Shown here piece after piece: positions 42,173-50,940 of a stretch of DNA of 64,000 nt. The translations under genes and the position numbers were made by a program. How positions within the stretch are numbered: the stretch's first letter is position 1; each line of letters starts with the position of its first letter. The notes beneath the pieces are model-generated. The model did no database searches, was not told the origin of the DNA, and saw nothing but the letters and a program-made list of their open reading frames with translations. The stretch comes from a virus. The DNA is taken from positions 19,882 to 83,881 of IMG/VR virus record IMGVR_UViG_3300030109_004085. The stretch is one strand, 5' to 3'.

Positions 42173-43231
42173 TTATTTATTCAAACCTGCTAAACGCAGC
42201 ATACGACCCATAGATGGGTCCTTAGTTGCCTTGTTGTTTCTCTTAGAATTGATCAAAAGCGATGTAGGTCTTTGAACTGCTTCACGAAGTGTTTGTGGGC
42301 GTGTTCGGGGATCAGCCGATGCCCCCACTGCGTTTTGAATTGTTTCAAAAATCATACTTGCTTCTTCAACAGAATTGGCAGATTGAACAGCTTCGACAAT
42401 TTGTGTTTTTTGTCGCTCATTCAGGGAGGCGCTGCCCAAAGCCTTGTTTTGATAAACAAGCTTGGCGTTATCAAGATTCAGCTTTGTAAGCTGATCCTTT
42501 GCTTCAACAATGAGAGCACGAAGCTCTCTGTTAGATTCTGTAAGTTCGGAGATCTTTGTTTCGTGAAGTTCAACTGGCACAACGTCTGGTGCGGTATCTT
42601 CTTCAATCTCCTCTTCCTCTTCTTCCTCAAGGTGTGCTTCCTTAGCGGCTGCAATGGCATCATTGTTTGCCTGCAGCACGCTATTTTCAGCACCACCGAG
42701 CGAAGAGAAACCTGCTGGAGATGTGTCCATATCCAGGGTTAGTTCTTCTACTAATTCTTTAATAAAGTCTTCGGACAAGTTAAGGTCCTCGTCTTCTTCT
42801 AGTGGCTCGACGGGGGTGGCGCCTAGCTCGGCGGCATCCTCTTCGGCATCGCGGTCTGCCATTTTATCTAGCGGATCGCCTTCTGCTATTTCGTCAGCCA
42901 TTTCTAAAGCGTCGTTGAGGGTATCTTCCTCTACAACTTCATCTTCCTCTTCTAGGCGTGTCTTCAACGCATCAAAGTCGATTTCAACGATTTCGTCTTC
43001 TGGGGCTTCGTCTAGCTCTTCGTTCTGAAAAGCATAGGGAACATCCTCCGTGAACTGTGTTTGAGTCTCATCCACTTCACCCTCTTCTAAATCTTCCTGT
43101 TCTAGTAAAGTATCTAATGCTTTCTTAACTTCGCCAGAATACTTTTCCAATACAACATTCTCAGCATTCTTCAATGCTGCTTCCTTAAGGGCTTTGGCGT
43201 CTACGATCGCCTCTTCTAATAGTGAAGACAT
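42173..43231 (-). CDS. Acidic prohead core / scaffold protein (gp22-like)
   Basis: This is a 352-residue, very acidic helical protein (long runs of D and E, including EEEEEEE) directly before the capsid gene, as T4 gp22 is. The N-terminus LLEEAIVDAKALKEAALKNAE is amphipathic and contains LEE, matching prohead cleavage. The C-terminal 70 residues become basic (RPTSLLINSKRNNKATKDPSMGRML in part), which may bind the capsid shell. I use the ATG at 43231, since GGAG lies 9 bases upstream; the in-frame TTG 15 bases further overlaps this ribosome-binding site. Function inferred from composition and position. Confidence 0.8.
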   Translation of the reverse strand: MSSLLEEAIVDAKALKEAALKNAENVVLEKYSGEVKKALDTLLEQEDLEEGEVDETQTQFTEDVPYAFQNEELDEAPEDEIVEIDFDALKTRLEEEDEVVEEDTLNDALEMADEIAEGDPLDKMADRDAEEDAAELGATPVEPLEEDEDLNLSEDFIKELVEELTLDMDTSPAGFSSLGGAENSVLQANNDAIAAAKEAHLEEEEEEEIEEDTAPDVVPVELHETKISELTESNRELRALIVEAKDQLTKLNLDNAKLVYQNKALGSASLNERQKTQIVEAVQSANSVEEASMIFETIQNAVGASADPRTRPQTLREAVQRPTSLLINSKRNNKATKDPSMGRMLRLAGLNK

Positions 43232-43266
43232 AAAAATTAACTCCAAACACGATAACTCGTCAAAAA

Positions 43267-43273
43267 TAAATAG
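43267..43273 (-). promoter_or_regulatory. Putative late promoter motif
   Basis: CACTATTTAT on the minus strand, 36 bases before the scaffold gene ATG (43231), in a 127-base gap after the appendage gene. Confidence 0.45.
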
Positions 43274-43358
43274 TGTTTTATTTCTCTAAATGACGAAAAC
43301 AGTTTTATTTAAGAAGCGTAAAGTTAGTGCGGTCGACTGTATAACAACAAAAGTTCGA

Positions 43359-44108
43359 TTATGGGGTAGCTGTATACTCGGAGCCGTTAAGTATGACTTT
43401 ATAAAGTCTGTAAGTTTCCTCTGATGCGGAACCAGCAAAGAATGATATTCCGATCGACACAGCGCCTCCTCCCGCATCCCACTGTTTGTCGGTGTCGGAC
43501 CAACTTGGAGTTGCCGCCGTACCGCCTTCGCGGAACGAAACTGTCTGGCTGACGCGCTTTAGACCGACCCACCTTGCTGTAGTTCTAGACACATTCTGAG
43601 TTCCGTTGTGTGTAAGTCCACCGGATGCCCAGGCGCCTATCCCATAGTATTTAGCGTTGGCTGCGTTCCATCTTCCATATCTATGTCCCAGCCAGTGAGC
43701 TTCACCCGTCGCATTGCCGCCGCCAGCCATCAAAGCTATCTCTGTGTTTACATTCTCGGCACTTGCACCTTGGTCAACATATATGGATAGATCAAAATCA
43801 CCCATAAGAAGGTTAGGGTATATAATACGTCCATTGGTTAAGATGCCATTGCCATTAGAAGGTGTTGAGGTGCCTCCGTCTCCCTGATCGAATTTGACAT
43901 TAAATGTAGTGCCATCATCCACCATAGCATTAAAAACTCCATTTGGATCTTTAACAGTCCATCCACTTAGCATCCCGGCGTCTAGCGTAGCTCCATCTGC
44001 GATACTCGACGGGGTTCCAGCTGCAGGAACCTTGGTCTGAGCAACAGCTGTGACATTACTGCCGCCGGACTGTAATAACCAAATACCATTCTCTAATACT
44101 AATGCCAT
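43359..44108 (-). CDS. Virion appendage protein, beta-sandwich type
   Basis: This is a 249-residue protein rich in Gly, Ser, Thr and aromatic residues. The middle (LMGDFDLSIYVDQGAS, EIALMAGGGNATGEAHWLG, RYGRWNAANAKYYG) alternates strands and turns in the way of lectin-like or concanavalin-like jelly rolls seen in tail fibres and head decorations. There is no signal peptide. It follows three fibre-like genes in the same direction. The binding of carbohydrate is a guess; no catalytic residues stand out. Confidence 0.6.
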   Translation of the reverse strand: MALVLENGIWLLQSGGSNVTAVAQTKVPAAGTPSSIADGATLDAGMLSGWTVKDPNGVFNAMVDDGTTFNVKFDQGDGGTSTPSNGNGILTNGRIIYPNLLMGDFDLSIYVDQGASAENVNTEIALMAGGGNATGEAHWLGHRYGRWNAANAKYYGIGAWASGGLTHNGTQNVSRTTARWVGLKRVSQTVSFREGGTAATPSWSDTDKQWDAGGGAVSIGISFFAGSASEETYRLYKVILNGSEYTATP

Positions 44109-44120
44109 CTTATAATACCT

Positions 44121-45809
44121 TTATGTTGTTGAAACAATTCCCCAGCCAAAGCCGCCCTTTGATGAGGAGAATGCTGTTACAGTTAGTGCTCCATAATCAG
44201 TTTGTATCTTGGCCTGTGCGGCGCCATCAATCTTTTGCGAGCCCGAAGGTGATACAACCACATTGTTGGTTGATCCAGAGCCGGCAATGTCTTTAAAAGT
44301 GTAAGTCAAGCCTATGTCAGCATGTGACGCAACCCCAGGAAGAGACCCAGTAATCACAGATCCTGTAGAGTTAACAATATATGTTCGGAAATCACCAGCA
44401 GAAGCACTGAAGTTCATGGTTTGTTCAGCAGAAACACCAAAAGTGACCTTACCTTTGGCAATTAAGCCATTGGAGCCAGATATGTTGCCTCCTTTTGACA
44501 ATGATATAACGGAATTAGTGCCAGCTTGGTCATCAAAAATAGTGATTGGGGCACCGAAGGATTTCACACCTTCAGACGGATTGGCGACAAACTCAACACC
44601 AGATGAAGCAGACAACGTAATACTACCGGCGTCGTGACCCATGACGAAAAAGTCATCACCACCATCTTGCAAAGTTCCTATCGTTCGGACTGTTCCAGAG
44701 CCAACAAATATATCTTCACCGTTAGCAGCCGACGCGGATACCCTCATACCAACTGATGCTGTTAATGATCCAGAAACAAAGACTACATCGCTAGAGGCAG
44801 CACCTAAAATAAGCTCATCAAGTCCATTCTCATCAAGAATGATAAAAGATTTACCACCAGCTTCAATCGATATCGAATCGGAGCCTCTACCAGCCGCGCC
44901 AAACCTGATTCTTGTGTCGGGATCTCCGTTAGAGGCTACATATCCCACGCCTGTACCGGGGCCAACTTTTACTTGACCCTCAATAATCGCATCACTTGTA
45001 AGATTAAGAGTGGTTGAATATAAATTAGAAGCAGAAAGGTTAGAGGATGCTGAAACTTGCGTTGCAGCATTTAATATAATATTAGCTCCATTAATATCTA
45101 AGTTGGTACCGTTATTGGCAATCTTAAAGGTTTCTGTATTGCCATCGAAGAAAATAGATTTTCCAGGTTTTAAGTAGAAGTTTGAGCCTGAGATATTTCC
45201 AGAGCCTGAAATATCGCCAGAGTTGGCTAGCGATATGGCGGTTGTAGTGCCAGCCTGTGTAGTATAAACTTTGATATCAGACCCGAAGGAGCCAACACCT
45301 TCAGACCCACCAATAAGCTCAATACCGGATGAGGCTGATAATGTGACAGCGCCACCGTCGTGACCCATCACAAAGAAGTCGTCGCTGCCATCAATCAAAG
45401 TTCCTATGGTTCGGGCTGTTCCCGAGCCAACAAAAATATCTTGTCCGTCAGCTGCAGAGGCTGAAAGGAATGTGGTGCCTGACATAAAAAGATTTGTGGT
45501 GTCAGAGCTAACCTTGAGGTTGGCAGAGCCCGAGATCTCTCCTGTTATAGGGGAGTCTCTCCTAAATTGAATAGAATACTCAGGACCATCTGCTACGTTA
45601 ACAGCAGACGCCGTGAGTCCTGTTAAATTTGAACCGTCACCATAAAAAGCAGAAGCTGATATATTCACGGATGCCGATAGGGACCCAGAGCCATCCGTGA
45701 TTAGTAAGGCAGAGCCACTAAATGAACCGTTATTATTGAATTGTACTTCTTTATCGTTGCCGCCCGGTGACGTTGTGCCCCCACCCGGTCCGTATACCCA
45801 TCCTGACAT
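44121..45809 (-). CDS. Tail fibre-like protein with internal duplication
   Basis: This is a 562-residue Gly/Ser/Ala-rich fibre-type protein. An approximately 95-residue unit occurs twice: the segments DIFVGSGTARTIGTL (about 125-139) and DIFVGSGTVRTIGTL (about 369-383) are each followed by DDFFVMGHD, TLSASSG and a DQAGT or TQAGT strand. The SFSGSALLITDGSGSLSAS start and FYGDGSNLTGL match the fibre modules common in marine phages. The C-terminus SGSQKIDGAAQAKIQTDYGA is a variant of a module shared with the next two fibre genes. A terminator and promoter precede it. Fibre role likely; receptor unknown. Confidence 0.78.
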   Translation of the reverse strand: MSGWVYGPGGGTTSPGGNDKEVQFNNNGSFSGSALLITDGSGSLSASVNISASAFYGDGSNLTGLTASAVNVADGPEYSIQFRRDSPITGEISGSANLKVSSDTTNLFMSGTTFLSASAADGQDIFVGSGTARTIGTLIDGSDDFFVMGHDGGAVTLSASSGIELIGGSEGVGSFGSDIKVYTTQAGTTTAISLANSGDISGSGNISGSNFYLKPGKSIFFDGNTETFKIANNGTNLDINGANIILNAATQVSASSNLSASNLYSTTLNLTSDAIIEGQVKVGPGTGVGYVASNGDPDTRIRFGAAGRGSDSISIEAGGKSFIILDENGLDELILGAASSDVVFVSGSLTASVGMRVSASAANGEDIFVGSGTVRTIGTLQDGGDDFFVMGHDAGSITLSASSGVEFVANPSEGVKSFGAPITIFDDQAGTNSVISLSKGGNISGSNGLIAKGKVTFGVSAEQTMNFSASAGDFRTYIVNSTGSVITGSLPGVASHADIGLTYTFKDIAGSGSTNNVVVSPSGSQKIDGAAQAKIQTDYGALTVTAFSSSKGGFGWGIVSTT

Positions 45810-45831
45810 ATTAAAACTTCTCCTGCTTCCT

Positions 45832-45838
45832 TAAATAG
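45832..45838 (-). promoter_or_regulatory. Putative late promoter motif
   Basis: ACTATTTAA on the minus strand, 23 bases before the fibre gene ATG (45809) and just after the terminator at 45856-45881. Confidence 0.55.
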
Positions 45839-45855
45839 TTGTCCAAAACTAAAAA

Positions 45856-45881
45856 GGGAGCCCCCCTTTCGGAGGACCCCC
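45856..45881 (-). terminator. Rho-independent terminator between fibre genes
   Basis: An 11-bp stem, including G-U pairs in RNA (45856-45866 with 45871-45881), closes on a GAAA tetraloop and is followed by TTTTTAGTTTT on the minus strand. It ends the transcript of the repeat-rich fibre gene at 45916-47826. Confidence 0.9.
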
Positions 45882-45915
45882 AATTTATTAGCAGGATTAA
45901 CCAGCTAGTTCTAGA

Positions 45916-47826
45916 CTAGACGATTCTCCAAGCGTTTGCTGCAACGTATACCAAAGATATAGCAGCGTATGGGGACTCAAGACTAACGTTGGCTTCGCCA
46001 TCAATTAGGTGAGAACCCTGGCACGCGACTCTAAGGGTACGGGAGTTGGTAATGTTACCAGCCTTGACGTGTACAACATCACCAACAGTTGGTGCTGCTG
46101 GAAGGTCTACGCCTACATTGCCCGCTGAAATGTCAGCGAAGTAGTTGTAACCTTCTGCGAGTACATCGCCATCAGCCTTAAGAGCAACATCGTTACCAGT
46201 AACGCTAAGCTGACCGGAAGCGGCCGAAAGACCGGCTCCTGCCATTAAGCCTACAAGATCAGCCCACTTTTCTTTCTTGGCGTCACCAGTAGCACCGCCA
46301 TCAAGGAACATCACGTAATCGTCAGCAACTGTCATAGCTGCTTCAGTCAACAATGCTGGACCGTCAATGAAGAGGTTATCAACACCGATCTTCTTGAGTG
46401 TTCCACCATCGGAGATCAAAAGCTCATCAGCTGCAGCAAGTCCGTCTAGAGCAAGCTCTGTCTGGGCGCTAATGACGTCGTCGTTAAGCATGGTAGCGTG
46501 GACAGCGTCAGCAGCGATGGATACTACACCAGCGTTTGTCATGGAAATGTCACCAGAAAGCTCGAAAGAACTGTAATCAGATCCGTCAGCAATCATAATG
46601 TGCTTGTTGGTAGCTGCCAATGAATCATCAAAGATGCTCATCATGGAAGGCTCAACAGCGTCAGCAGCGATGGTGAGAGCACCACCGGCAGCAATTGTAG
46701 CATCACCGGAAACCGATGCGTAGATCAAGTTGTCACGAACGTCAGCGAAAGAATCACCCTTCATCAAGCTGTCGTCAGCATCTCGGAAGTAAACCAAGTC
46801 TGCTGCAGCAGCCACTGCGGATGCAACACCGTCAAGACGAACTGTGCCACCAAGCTCAAGCTTGCTGGAACCGGAGATCGCGCCGCCGAACTCGCCAGCG
46901 CCGTCGACTGCAACGGATGCACCCTGGAGCTGACCGGAACCGGAAACTGTCGAGGTAGAGACAAGGCTCTTAGCACTAAGGTCACCATCAGCGTCGACTG
47001 AGAATCCAGTCATTGTGATGGTAGCCATTGTGAGATCGCCAGTGCCGTCTACGTTACGGTAGCCTGAAATGTCCTTGTTGGCATCAACGATAACAGCCTT
47101 GGAAGCAGCAACTGTACCGGCGGTGATACCGTCGACTAAGTTAAGCTCTGCAGCTGTCGAGGTGACGAGTACGCCACCAAGCTTTAGACCGTTAGTCGCA
47201 TCGTGAGATGCAATGTCAAAGTCGTAAGCACCGTCCTTGATTGTGATGTCACCACCACCAGCAAGTGTAATCATGTCACTGATTGAATCTGGACCGATGG
47301 TTGATCCATCGTCCACCTTAAGGCTCTTAAGAGCCGTGTCACCATCAGCGTCGACTGCAAAACCAGTCATTGTGATGGTAGCCATTGTCAGATCTCCGTC
47401 GCCATCGACGTTACGGAAACCGCTAGCGTCTTTGTTAGCGTCTACAACAACTGCCTTAGAAGCAGCAACAGTACCGTTGGTGATGCCGTCGAGCTTCTCC
47501 ATGTCAGCTTCGTTAAGATCGGCAGAACCAATGATGAACGAAGTAGCAGCAGTGACTGAACCACCAAGGAATGTAGCTGAGCCGAACTCAAGCAGAGTTG
47601 AACCAGAGACATTGCGGAAACCGTCAGCGTCACTGTTAGCGTCAACAACAACTGCCTTATTAGCTGATACTGAACCAGCTGTGATGCCGTCAAGCATCTC
47701 AAGCTCAGACTCCGACAATGAAGCGTTACCAATAACAACTTCGAAGCCGGAAGCAAGCTCTACGTTACCCTCTTGAAGAAGGGCACCTGAAAGGATCGCA
47801 GATCCTCTTTGGAATTTATAAGCCAT
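45916..47826 (-). CDS. Tail fibre-like protein with DGITxGxxxAxKAVVVDAN repeats
   Basis: This is a 636-residue Ala/Asp/Gly/Val-rich protein. A motif of about 33 residues recurs at roughly 44-74, 111-141 and 230-260 (LDGITAGSVSANKAVVVDAN and close variants, followed by FRNV or YRNV). The second and third copies continue with DLTMATITMTGF. Such repeats form trimeric beta-helix shafts in marine phage fibres. The C-terminus carries HLIDGEANVSLESPYAAISL, a module shared with the fibre at 47977. It starts after a 150-base gap with an AGGAGG ribosome-binding site and ends at a strong terminator. Fibre role well supported; target unknown. Confidence 0.8.
   Translation of the reverse strand: MAYKFQRGSAILSGALLQEGNVELASGFEVVIGNASLSESELEMLDGITAGSVSANKAVVVDANSDADGFRNVSGSTLLEFGSATFLGGSVTAATSFIIGSADLNEADMEKLDGITNGTVAASKAVVVDANKDASGFRNVDGDGDLTMATITMTGFAVDADGDTALKSLKVDDGSTIGPDSISDMITLAGGGDITIKDGAYDFDIASHDATNGLKLGGVLVTSTAAELNLVDGITAGTVAASKAVIVDANKDISGYRNVDGTGDLTMATITMTGFSVDADGDLSAKSLVSTSTVSGSGQLQGASVAVDGAGEFGGAISGSSKLELGGTVRLDGVASAVAAAADLVYFRDADDSLMKGDSFADVRDNLIYASVSGDATIAAGGALTIAADAVEPSMMSIFDDSLAATNKHIMIADGSDYSSFELSGDISMTNAGVVSIAADAVHATMLNDDVISAQTELALDGLAAADELLISDGGTLKKIGVDNLFIDGPALLTEAAMTVADDYVMFLDGGATGDAKKEKWADLVGLMAGAGLSAASGQLSVTGNDVALKADGDVLAEGYNYFADISAGNVGVDLPAAPTVGDVVHVKAGNITNSRTLRVACQGSHLIDGEANVSLESPYAAISLVYVAANAWRIV
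46980..47700 (-). repeat. Repeats encoding fibre shaft units
   Basis: Within the fibre gene three copies of a unit coding for DGITxGxxAxKAVVVDANxDxxG(F/Y)RNV lie roughly at 47605-47695, 47405-47495 and 47045-47140. The second and third copies also share the following DLTMATITMTGF(A/S)VDADGD block, visible as near-identical DNA around 47330-47400 and 46980-47045. Boundaries are approximate. Confidence 0.7.
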
Positions 47827-47976
47827 TTTTTAAATCCTCCTATGGAAATGACCGAGACTATAATCACAAATTTAGGGTAGCACTACGGAGGAGAAGGAAT
47901 CTAAAATATACCCACATCAGTCTCTTGAAATATATACCAGTTGGACGATTAAGAATCAGAAATATTTTAAATTATT

Positions 47977-49953
47977 TTAATAAATAAACCAGTCGGACCC
48001 ATCGGTGTATAGGAACACCGATCCGTAAGGTGATTCAAGGTATATAGCTGGGGCTCCGTCAATCGTTTGTGATCCTGCTGGGTTAAGAATTACGGAGGTT
48101 GCAGAAGAGGCTTGTCCGGACTCGTCTTTAACAACTAAAGTCTGACCCGCAGAAAAATCTGTGGCATTAAACAATATGTTTGTTGGAACTGCTGATACAC
48201 CAATAATATAATTTCCAGCTGACGCAGTATAACTTGTCGCCACAGACACTCTATTGTGTGCTAAACCGCCATTAACTGTCAGCCTATTGTTGGCAACATT
48301 ATATGACACTTTTGTCGTGCCACTGATTTCATTTGAAATTGGATTGTCAACCCTAAACTGAAGGGCACCAACTGGGCCGTCTCCTGTTGTGATGGCTGAT
48401 GCTGTAACGTTTGTAAGATGTCGCCCATCACCGAAATACAAGCTTGCTGACACAAAGGATGAGCATGTCAGGTTATGCCACAAAGAAGTAGTCGCTGTCA
48501 TTGCACTGGCTGATATAAGAGTTGTTGAGGTTACATTAGCAAACTGACCAGCGCTGGCTGACATCGTGGTTGTCCCATCTTCAGACACATCGCCCAGGCT
48601 AGCGACAACACCGCCGCCATTTGAAATATCATGAATCTCAATTGCGCCGGCGATCTTAAGTGGTGATCCACCAATAAGTGTGCCGGCAATTGAAACATCG
48701 CCGCCGAAGAAAGAGTTGGCTGACGCAGAGAGACCCCCTACAACAGTTAGTTCATGAGATGGGTTAGAGGTTCTAACACCGACTTTACCCGAGCCAGTTA
48801 CGACTAATATATCAGCCGCCGCCGAACTAGAGACTTGCAAAAGATTTTGATTGCCAGAACCTGATATATAAATTCTGGCTGGGATTGGCTCTCCTGCGGC
48901 GCCGTCGCGAAACGCCATATTACCGCTTGAATTCATTTGCCAACGAACCGTGGCACTATCAAAATCATTGTTTTGTGTCTGAAACTTCAGCATACCGTTA
49001 GAGGACTGAATTTGATATTGAGTCGTCTGGTCGGTTTCAAAAAACTGGATCCTTGGACGTAACCCCGTAAAACGAATTGCTGGGCTGGTGTCTACAGAGC
49101 TAGTTCCTATTTCTAGAGTCACATCTGGTGTAAAAGTGTTTACGCCTAGGCGCCCAGAGCCAGTTAGGAAGACTAAGTTACTGTCTCCCGTAAACGCGCC
49201 AGACCCAGACTGCAATTGCACTGCACCAACGATACCGTCGGCAGCTTCGCCGGTCGCGGAGATAGTAAGGGTGCTATTAGGTCCTGCATCAACAAACTCT
49301 ATACCTGTTCCCGCTGCGAGCCTTCTTTCATTTGGTAGCTTGATTTCTGAATTAAGTGTGATGTACGTCGCCTCTAAGGGAGGGTATGGCACCGGTCGCG
49401 GAGCGGGGGATGAAACATCAGACTCTTCCTGCTGTTGCAAGGTAGGTCGATCTATACCGGGGACAATTCTAAACGCGCCATCCCGGGCCCTTACACACTC
49501 GGCGCTAATTTGAAACTTGTGTTCTACCTGTCCAAAATAAAAGCGAGTATCATTGTAGGTTTTAACAATCTCATAGAACACATCGCCATACTGTACAAAG
49601 TCACCGACGCGAACAAAGAGATTCTGATCTTCTACGAGTCTGCGACGATGAAAGTTAACTGTGAGTTTAGTTTGATATTCGTAACCAAACTTAGTATTGG
49701 TCTGTTCATTTTGAACATCGACATATGCAAACACGCGCACCGGTGGCAAGGATACTTTTTCTTTAGCTTCGCCATAAACATCATTGAAGTTTGATTCTTC
49801 TATACTTATGGGATAGTAAGCTATTGTTTGACCAAGAACTCTTTCGGCTAGCTCATCATTAACTTGCTTTACAAGATTACGCTCCTTTTCACCAAAAAAC
49901 ATTGGCGCCGGTGGCGTCTGGGGTCTTGTCCATTTATTTTTTGGATCGGACAT
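47977..49953 (-). CDS. Adaptor-fibre fusion protein
   Basis: This is a 658-residue protein in two parts. Residues 1-170 are a close paralogue of the next upstream protein (49969-50481), by eye about three quarters identical, including RRRLVEDQNLFVR and FYFGQVEHKFQ. Residues 180-658 are a fibre-like region with SSVDTSPAIRFTGLRPRIQF and repeated SASA strands, ending GSQTIDGAPAIYLESPYGSV, the module shared with the fibre at 45916. The N-terminal part probably anchors the fibre to the virion, and the free paralogue may fill other positions of the same ring. Anchoring is inferred from the fusion. Confidence 0.78.
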   Translation of the reverse strand: MSDPKNKWTRPQTPPAPMFFGEKERNLVKQVNDELAERVLGQTIAYYPISIEESNFNDVYGEAKEKVSLPPVRVFAYVDVQNEQTNTKFGYEYQTKLTVNFHRRRLVEDQNLFVRVGDFVQYGDVFYEIVKTYNDTRFYFGQVEHKFQISAECVRARDGAFRIVPGIDRPTLQQQEESDVSSPAPRPVPYPPLEATYITLNSEIKLPNERRLAAGTGIEFVDAGPNSTLTISATGEAADGIVGAVQLQSGSGAFTGDSNLVFLTGSGRLGVNTFTPDVTLEIGTSSVDTSPAIRFTGLRPRIQFFETDQTTQYQIQSSNGMLKFQTQNNDFDSATVRWQMNSSGNMAFRDGAAGEPIPARIYISGSGNQNLLQVSSSAAADILVVTGSGKVGVRTSNPSHELTVVGGLSASANSFFGGDVSIAGTLIGGSPLKIAGAIEIHDISNGGGVVASLGDVSEDGTTTMSASAGQFANVTSTTLISASAMTATTSLWHNLTCSSFVSASLYFGDGRHLTNVTASAITTGDGPVGALQFRVDNPISNEISGTTKVSYNVANNRLTVNGGLAHNRVSVATSYTASAGNYIIGVSAVPTNILFNATDFSAGQTLVVKDESGQASSATSVILNPAGSQTIDGAPAIYLESPYGSVFLYTDGSDWFIY

Positions 49954-49968
49954 TCACTCGTTACTCCT

Positions 49969-50481
49969 TTAAGGTCTTGTAATAGCTTCCTTAACTCTAA
50001 ATAGACCTCTACGAGCGCGAACACACTCAGCACTTACTTGAAATTTGTGCTCTACTTGTCCAAAGTAATATCTTGTATCATTATATGTTTTTACTATTTC
50101 GTAAAATAAGTCGCCATATTGAACAAAATCGCCAGCGCGAACAAAAAGGTTTTGGTCTTCGACCAATCGGCGGCGATTAAAATTAATTGTAAGTTTGGAT
50201 TGATATTCATATCCATACTTTTCATTATCTTGTTCGTTGTCAACAATAACGTACGCAAACACGCGCACGGGCGGAAGCGTAACTTTATCTATTGCTTCGC
50301 CGTATGTTGAATTAAAGTCAGTGTCTTTCATGCTGACAGAATAGTAAGCTACTGACTGACCTACAACACGTTCGGCCAGCTCATCATTAACTTGCTTTAC
50401 AAGGTCACGCTCGTTTTGCCCAAAGAACATTGGGGGCGGGGGCGCATCAGGTTGCGTCCATTTGTTCTTAGGGTCAGACAC
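49969..50481 (-). CDS. Virion adaptor protein (paralogue of the fibre anchor)
   Basis: This is a 170-residue protein homologous along its full length to the N-terminal domain of the following fibre protein. Both begin SDPKNKWT and keep ERxLVKQVNDELAERV, LPPVRVFAYV and GDFVQYGD. The start is GTG at 50481, supported by alignment with the ATG of the paralogue, with no clear ribosome-binding site; it begins 6 bases after the upstream stop, so re-initiation is likely. It is probably a small collar, neck or baseplate ring protein. I do not recognise a named family. Confidence 0.72.
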   Translation of the reverse strand: MSDPKNKWTQPDAPPPPMFFGQNERDLVKQVNDELAERVVGQSVAYYSVSMKDTDFNSTYGEAIDKVTLPPVRVFAYVIVDNEQDNEKYGYEYQSKLTINFNRRRLVEDQNLFVRAGDFVQYGDLFYEIVKTYNDTRYYFGQVEHKFQVSAECVRARRGLFRVKEAITRP

Positions 50482-50487
50482 GGGGCG

Positions 50488-50901
50488 CTACCCCACTGAG
50501 GCGTTAAGGGAGCCAGACCAGTTTGAACCAGACGGTGAAAGAGCAGTGTGGTCAAGTTGATCCGTATTGATAAAGGTCAGCCCAGCAAGAAGACCAAAAG
50601 CATCCACTGAGCCCGTATAGTAAAACTCTGTGACTTTTAGTTCGTATAGCACGGACGATGTCGCCGGAACCACAAACACATTAGTTAGTTCGCTAACTCC
50701 AAGGGAGCTAAAACCGCAGATTAGCTCGTTAGTTTCATCTGTGTTTGTTACCGATATAAACTTGGTCACATTGGGGAACGTGATTTTATGCGGTCCAGCA
50801 CCAGCTGACGCATTGTCGATGGGTCCTTTGACAAAGGGAATACCGGAAACCTGATAGGCTCCTACCAGACCCAGACCCGGCTTATAATTGTATGTTGACA
50901 T
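50488..50901 (-). CDS. Virion structural protein, beta-rich, unknown
   Basis: This is a 137-residue protein rich in Ser, Thr, Val and Gly (KFISVTNTDETNELICGFSSLG in part), suggesting a beta sandwich like head decoration or collar proteins. It is the first gene of the appendage unit with the promoter motif 18 bases upstream and no hairpin before it. A conserved-looking ending SGSNWSGSLNASVG lies 6 bases before the GTG of the adaptor gene. Function unknown. Confidence 0.62.
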   Translation of the reverse strand: MSTYNYKPGLGLVGAYQVSGIPFVKGPIDNASAGAGPHKITFPNVTKFISVTNTDETNELICGFSSLGVSELTNVFVVPATSSVLYELKVTEFYYTGSVDAFGLLAGLTFINTDQLDHTALSPSGSNWSGSLNASVG

Positions 50902-50918
50902 CTATATCTCTCCGTTAT

Positions 50919-50925
50919 TAAATAG
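50919..50925 (-). promoter_or_regulatory. Putative late promoter motif
   Basis: ACTATTTAA on the minus strand, 18 bases before the ATG at 50901, between the bS21 gene and the appendage unit. Confidence 0.5.
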
Positions 50926-50940
50926 TAAAGTAAAACAAGA

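Noticed and set aside
42272-43028. Plus-strand frames with Cys/Phe- or Ser-rich content
   Set aside because: Antisense shadows of the acidic scaffold gene.
43232-43246. TTG start for the scaffold gene
   Set aside because: The TTG GAG stretch is better read as the ribosome-binding site of the ATG at 43231.
47827-47976. tRNA or small RNA gene in the longest gap
   Set aside because: No cloverleaf arms or TTCRA loop could be found; only AT-rich sequence, an AGGAGG ribosome-binding site and a weak distant repeat (GAGACT/AGTCTC) are present.
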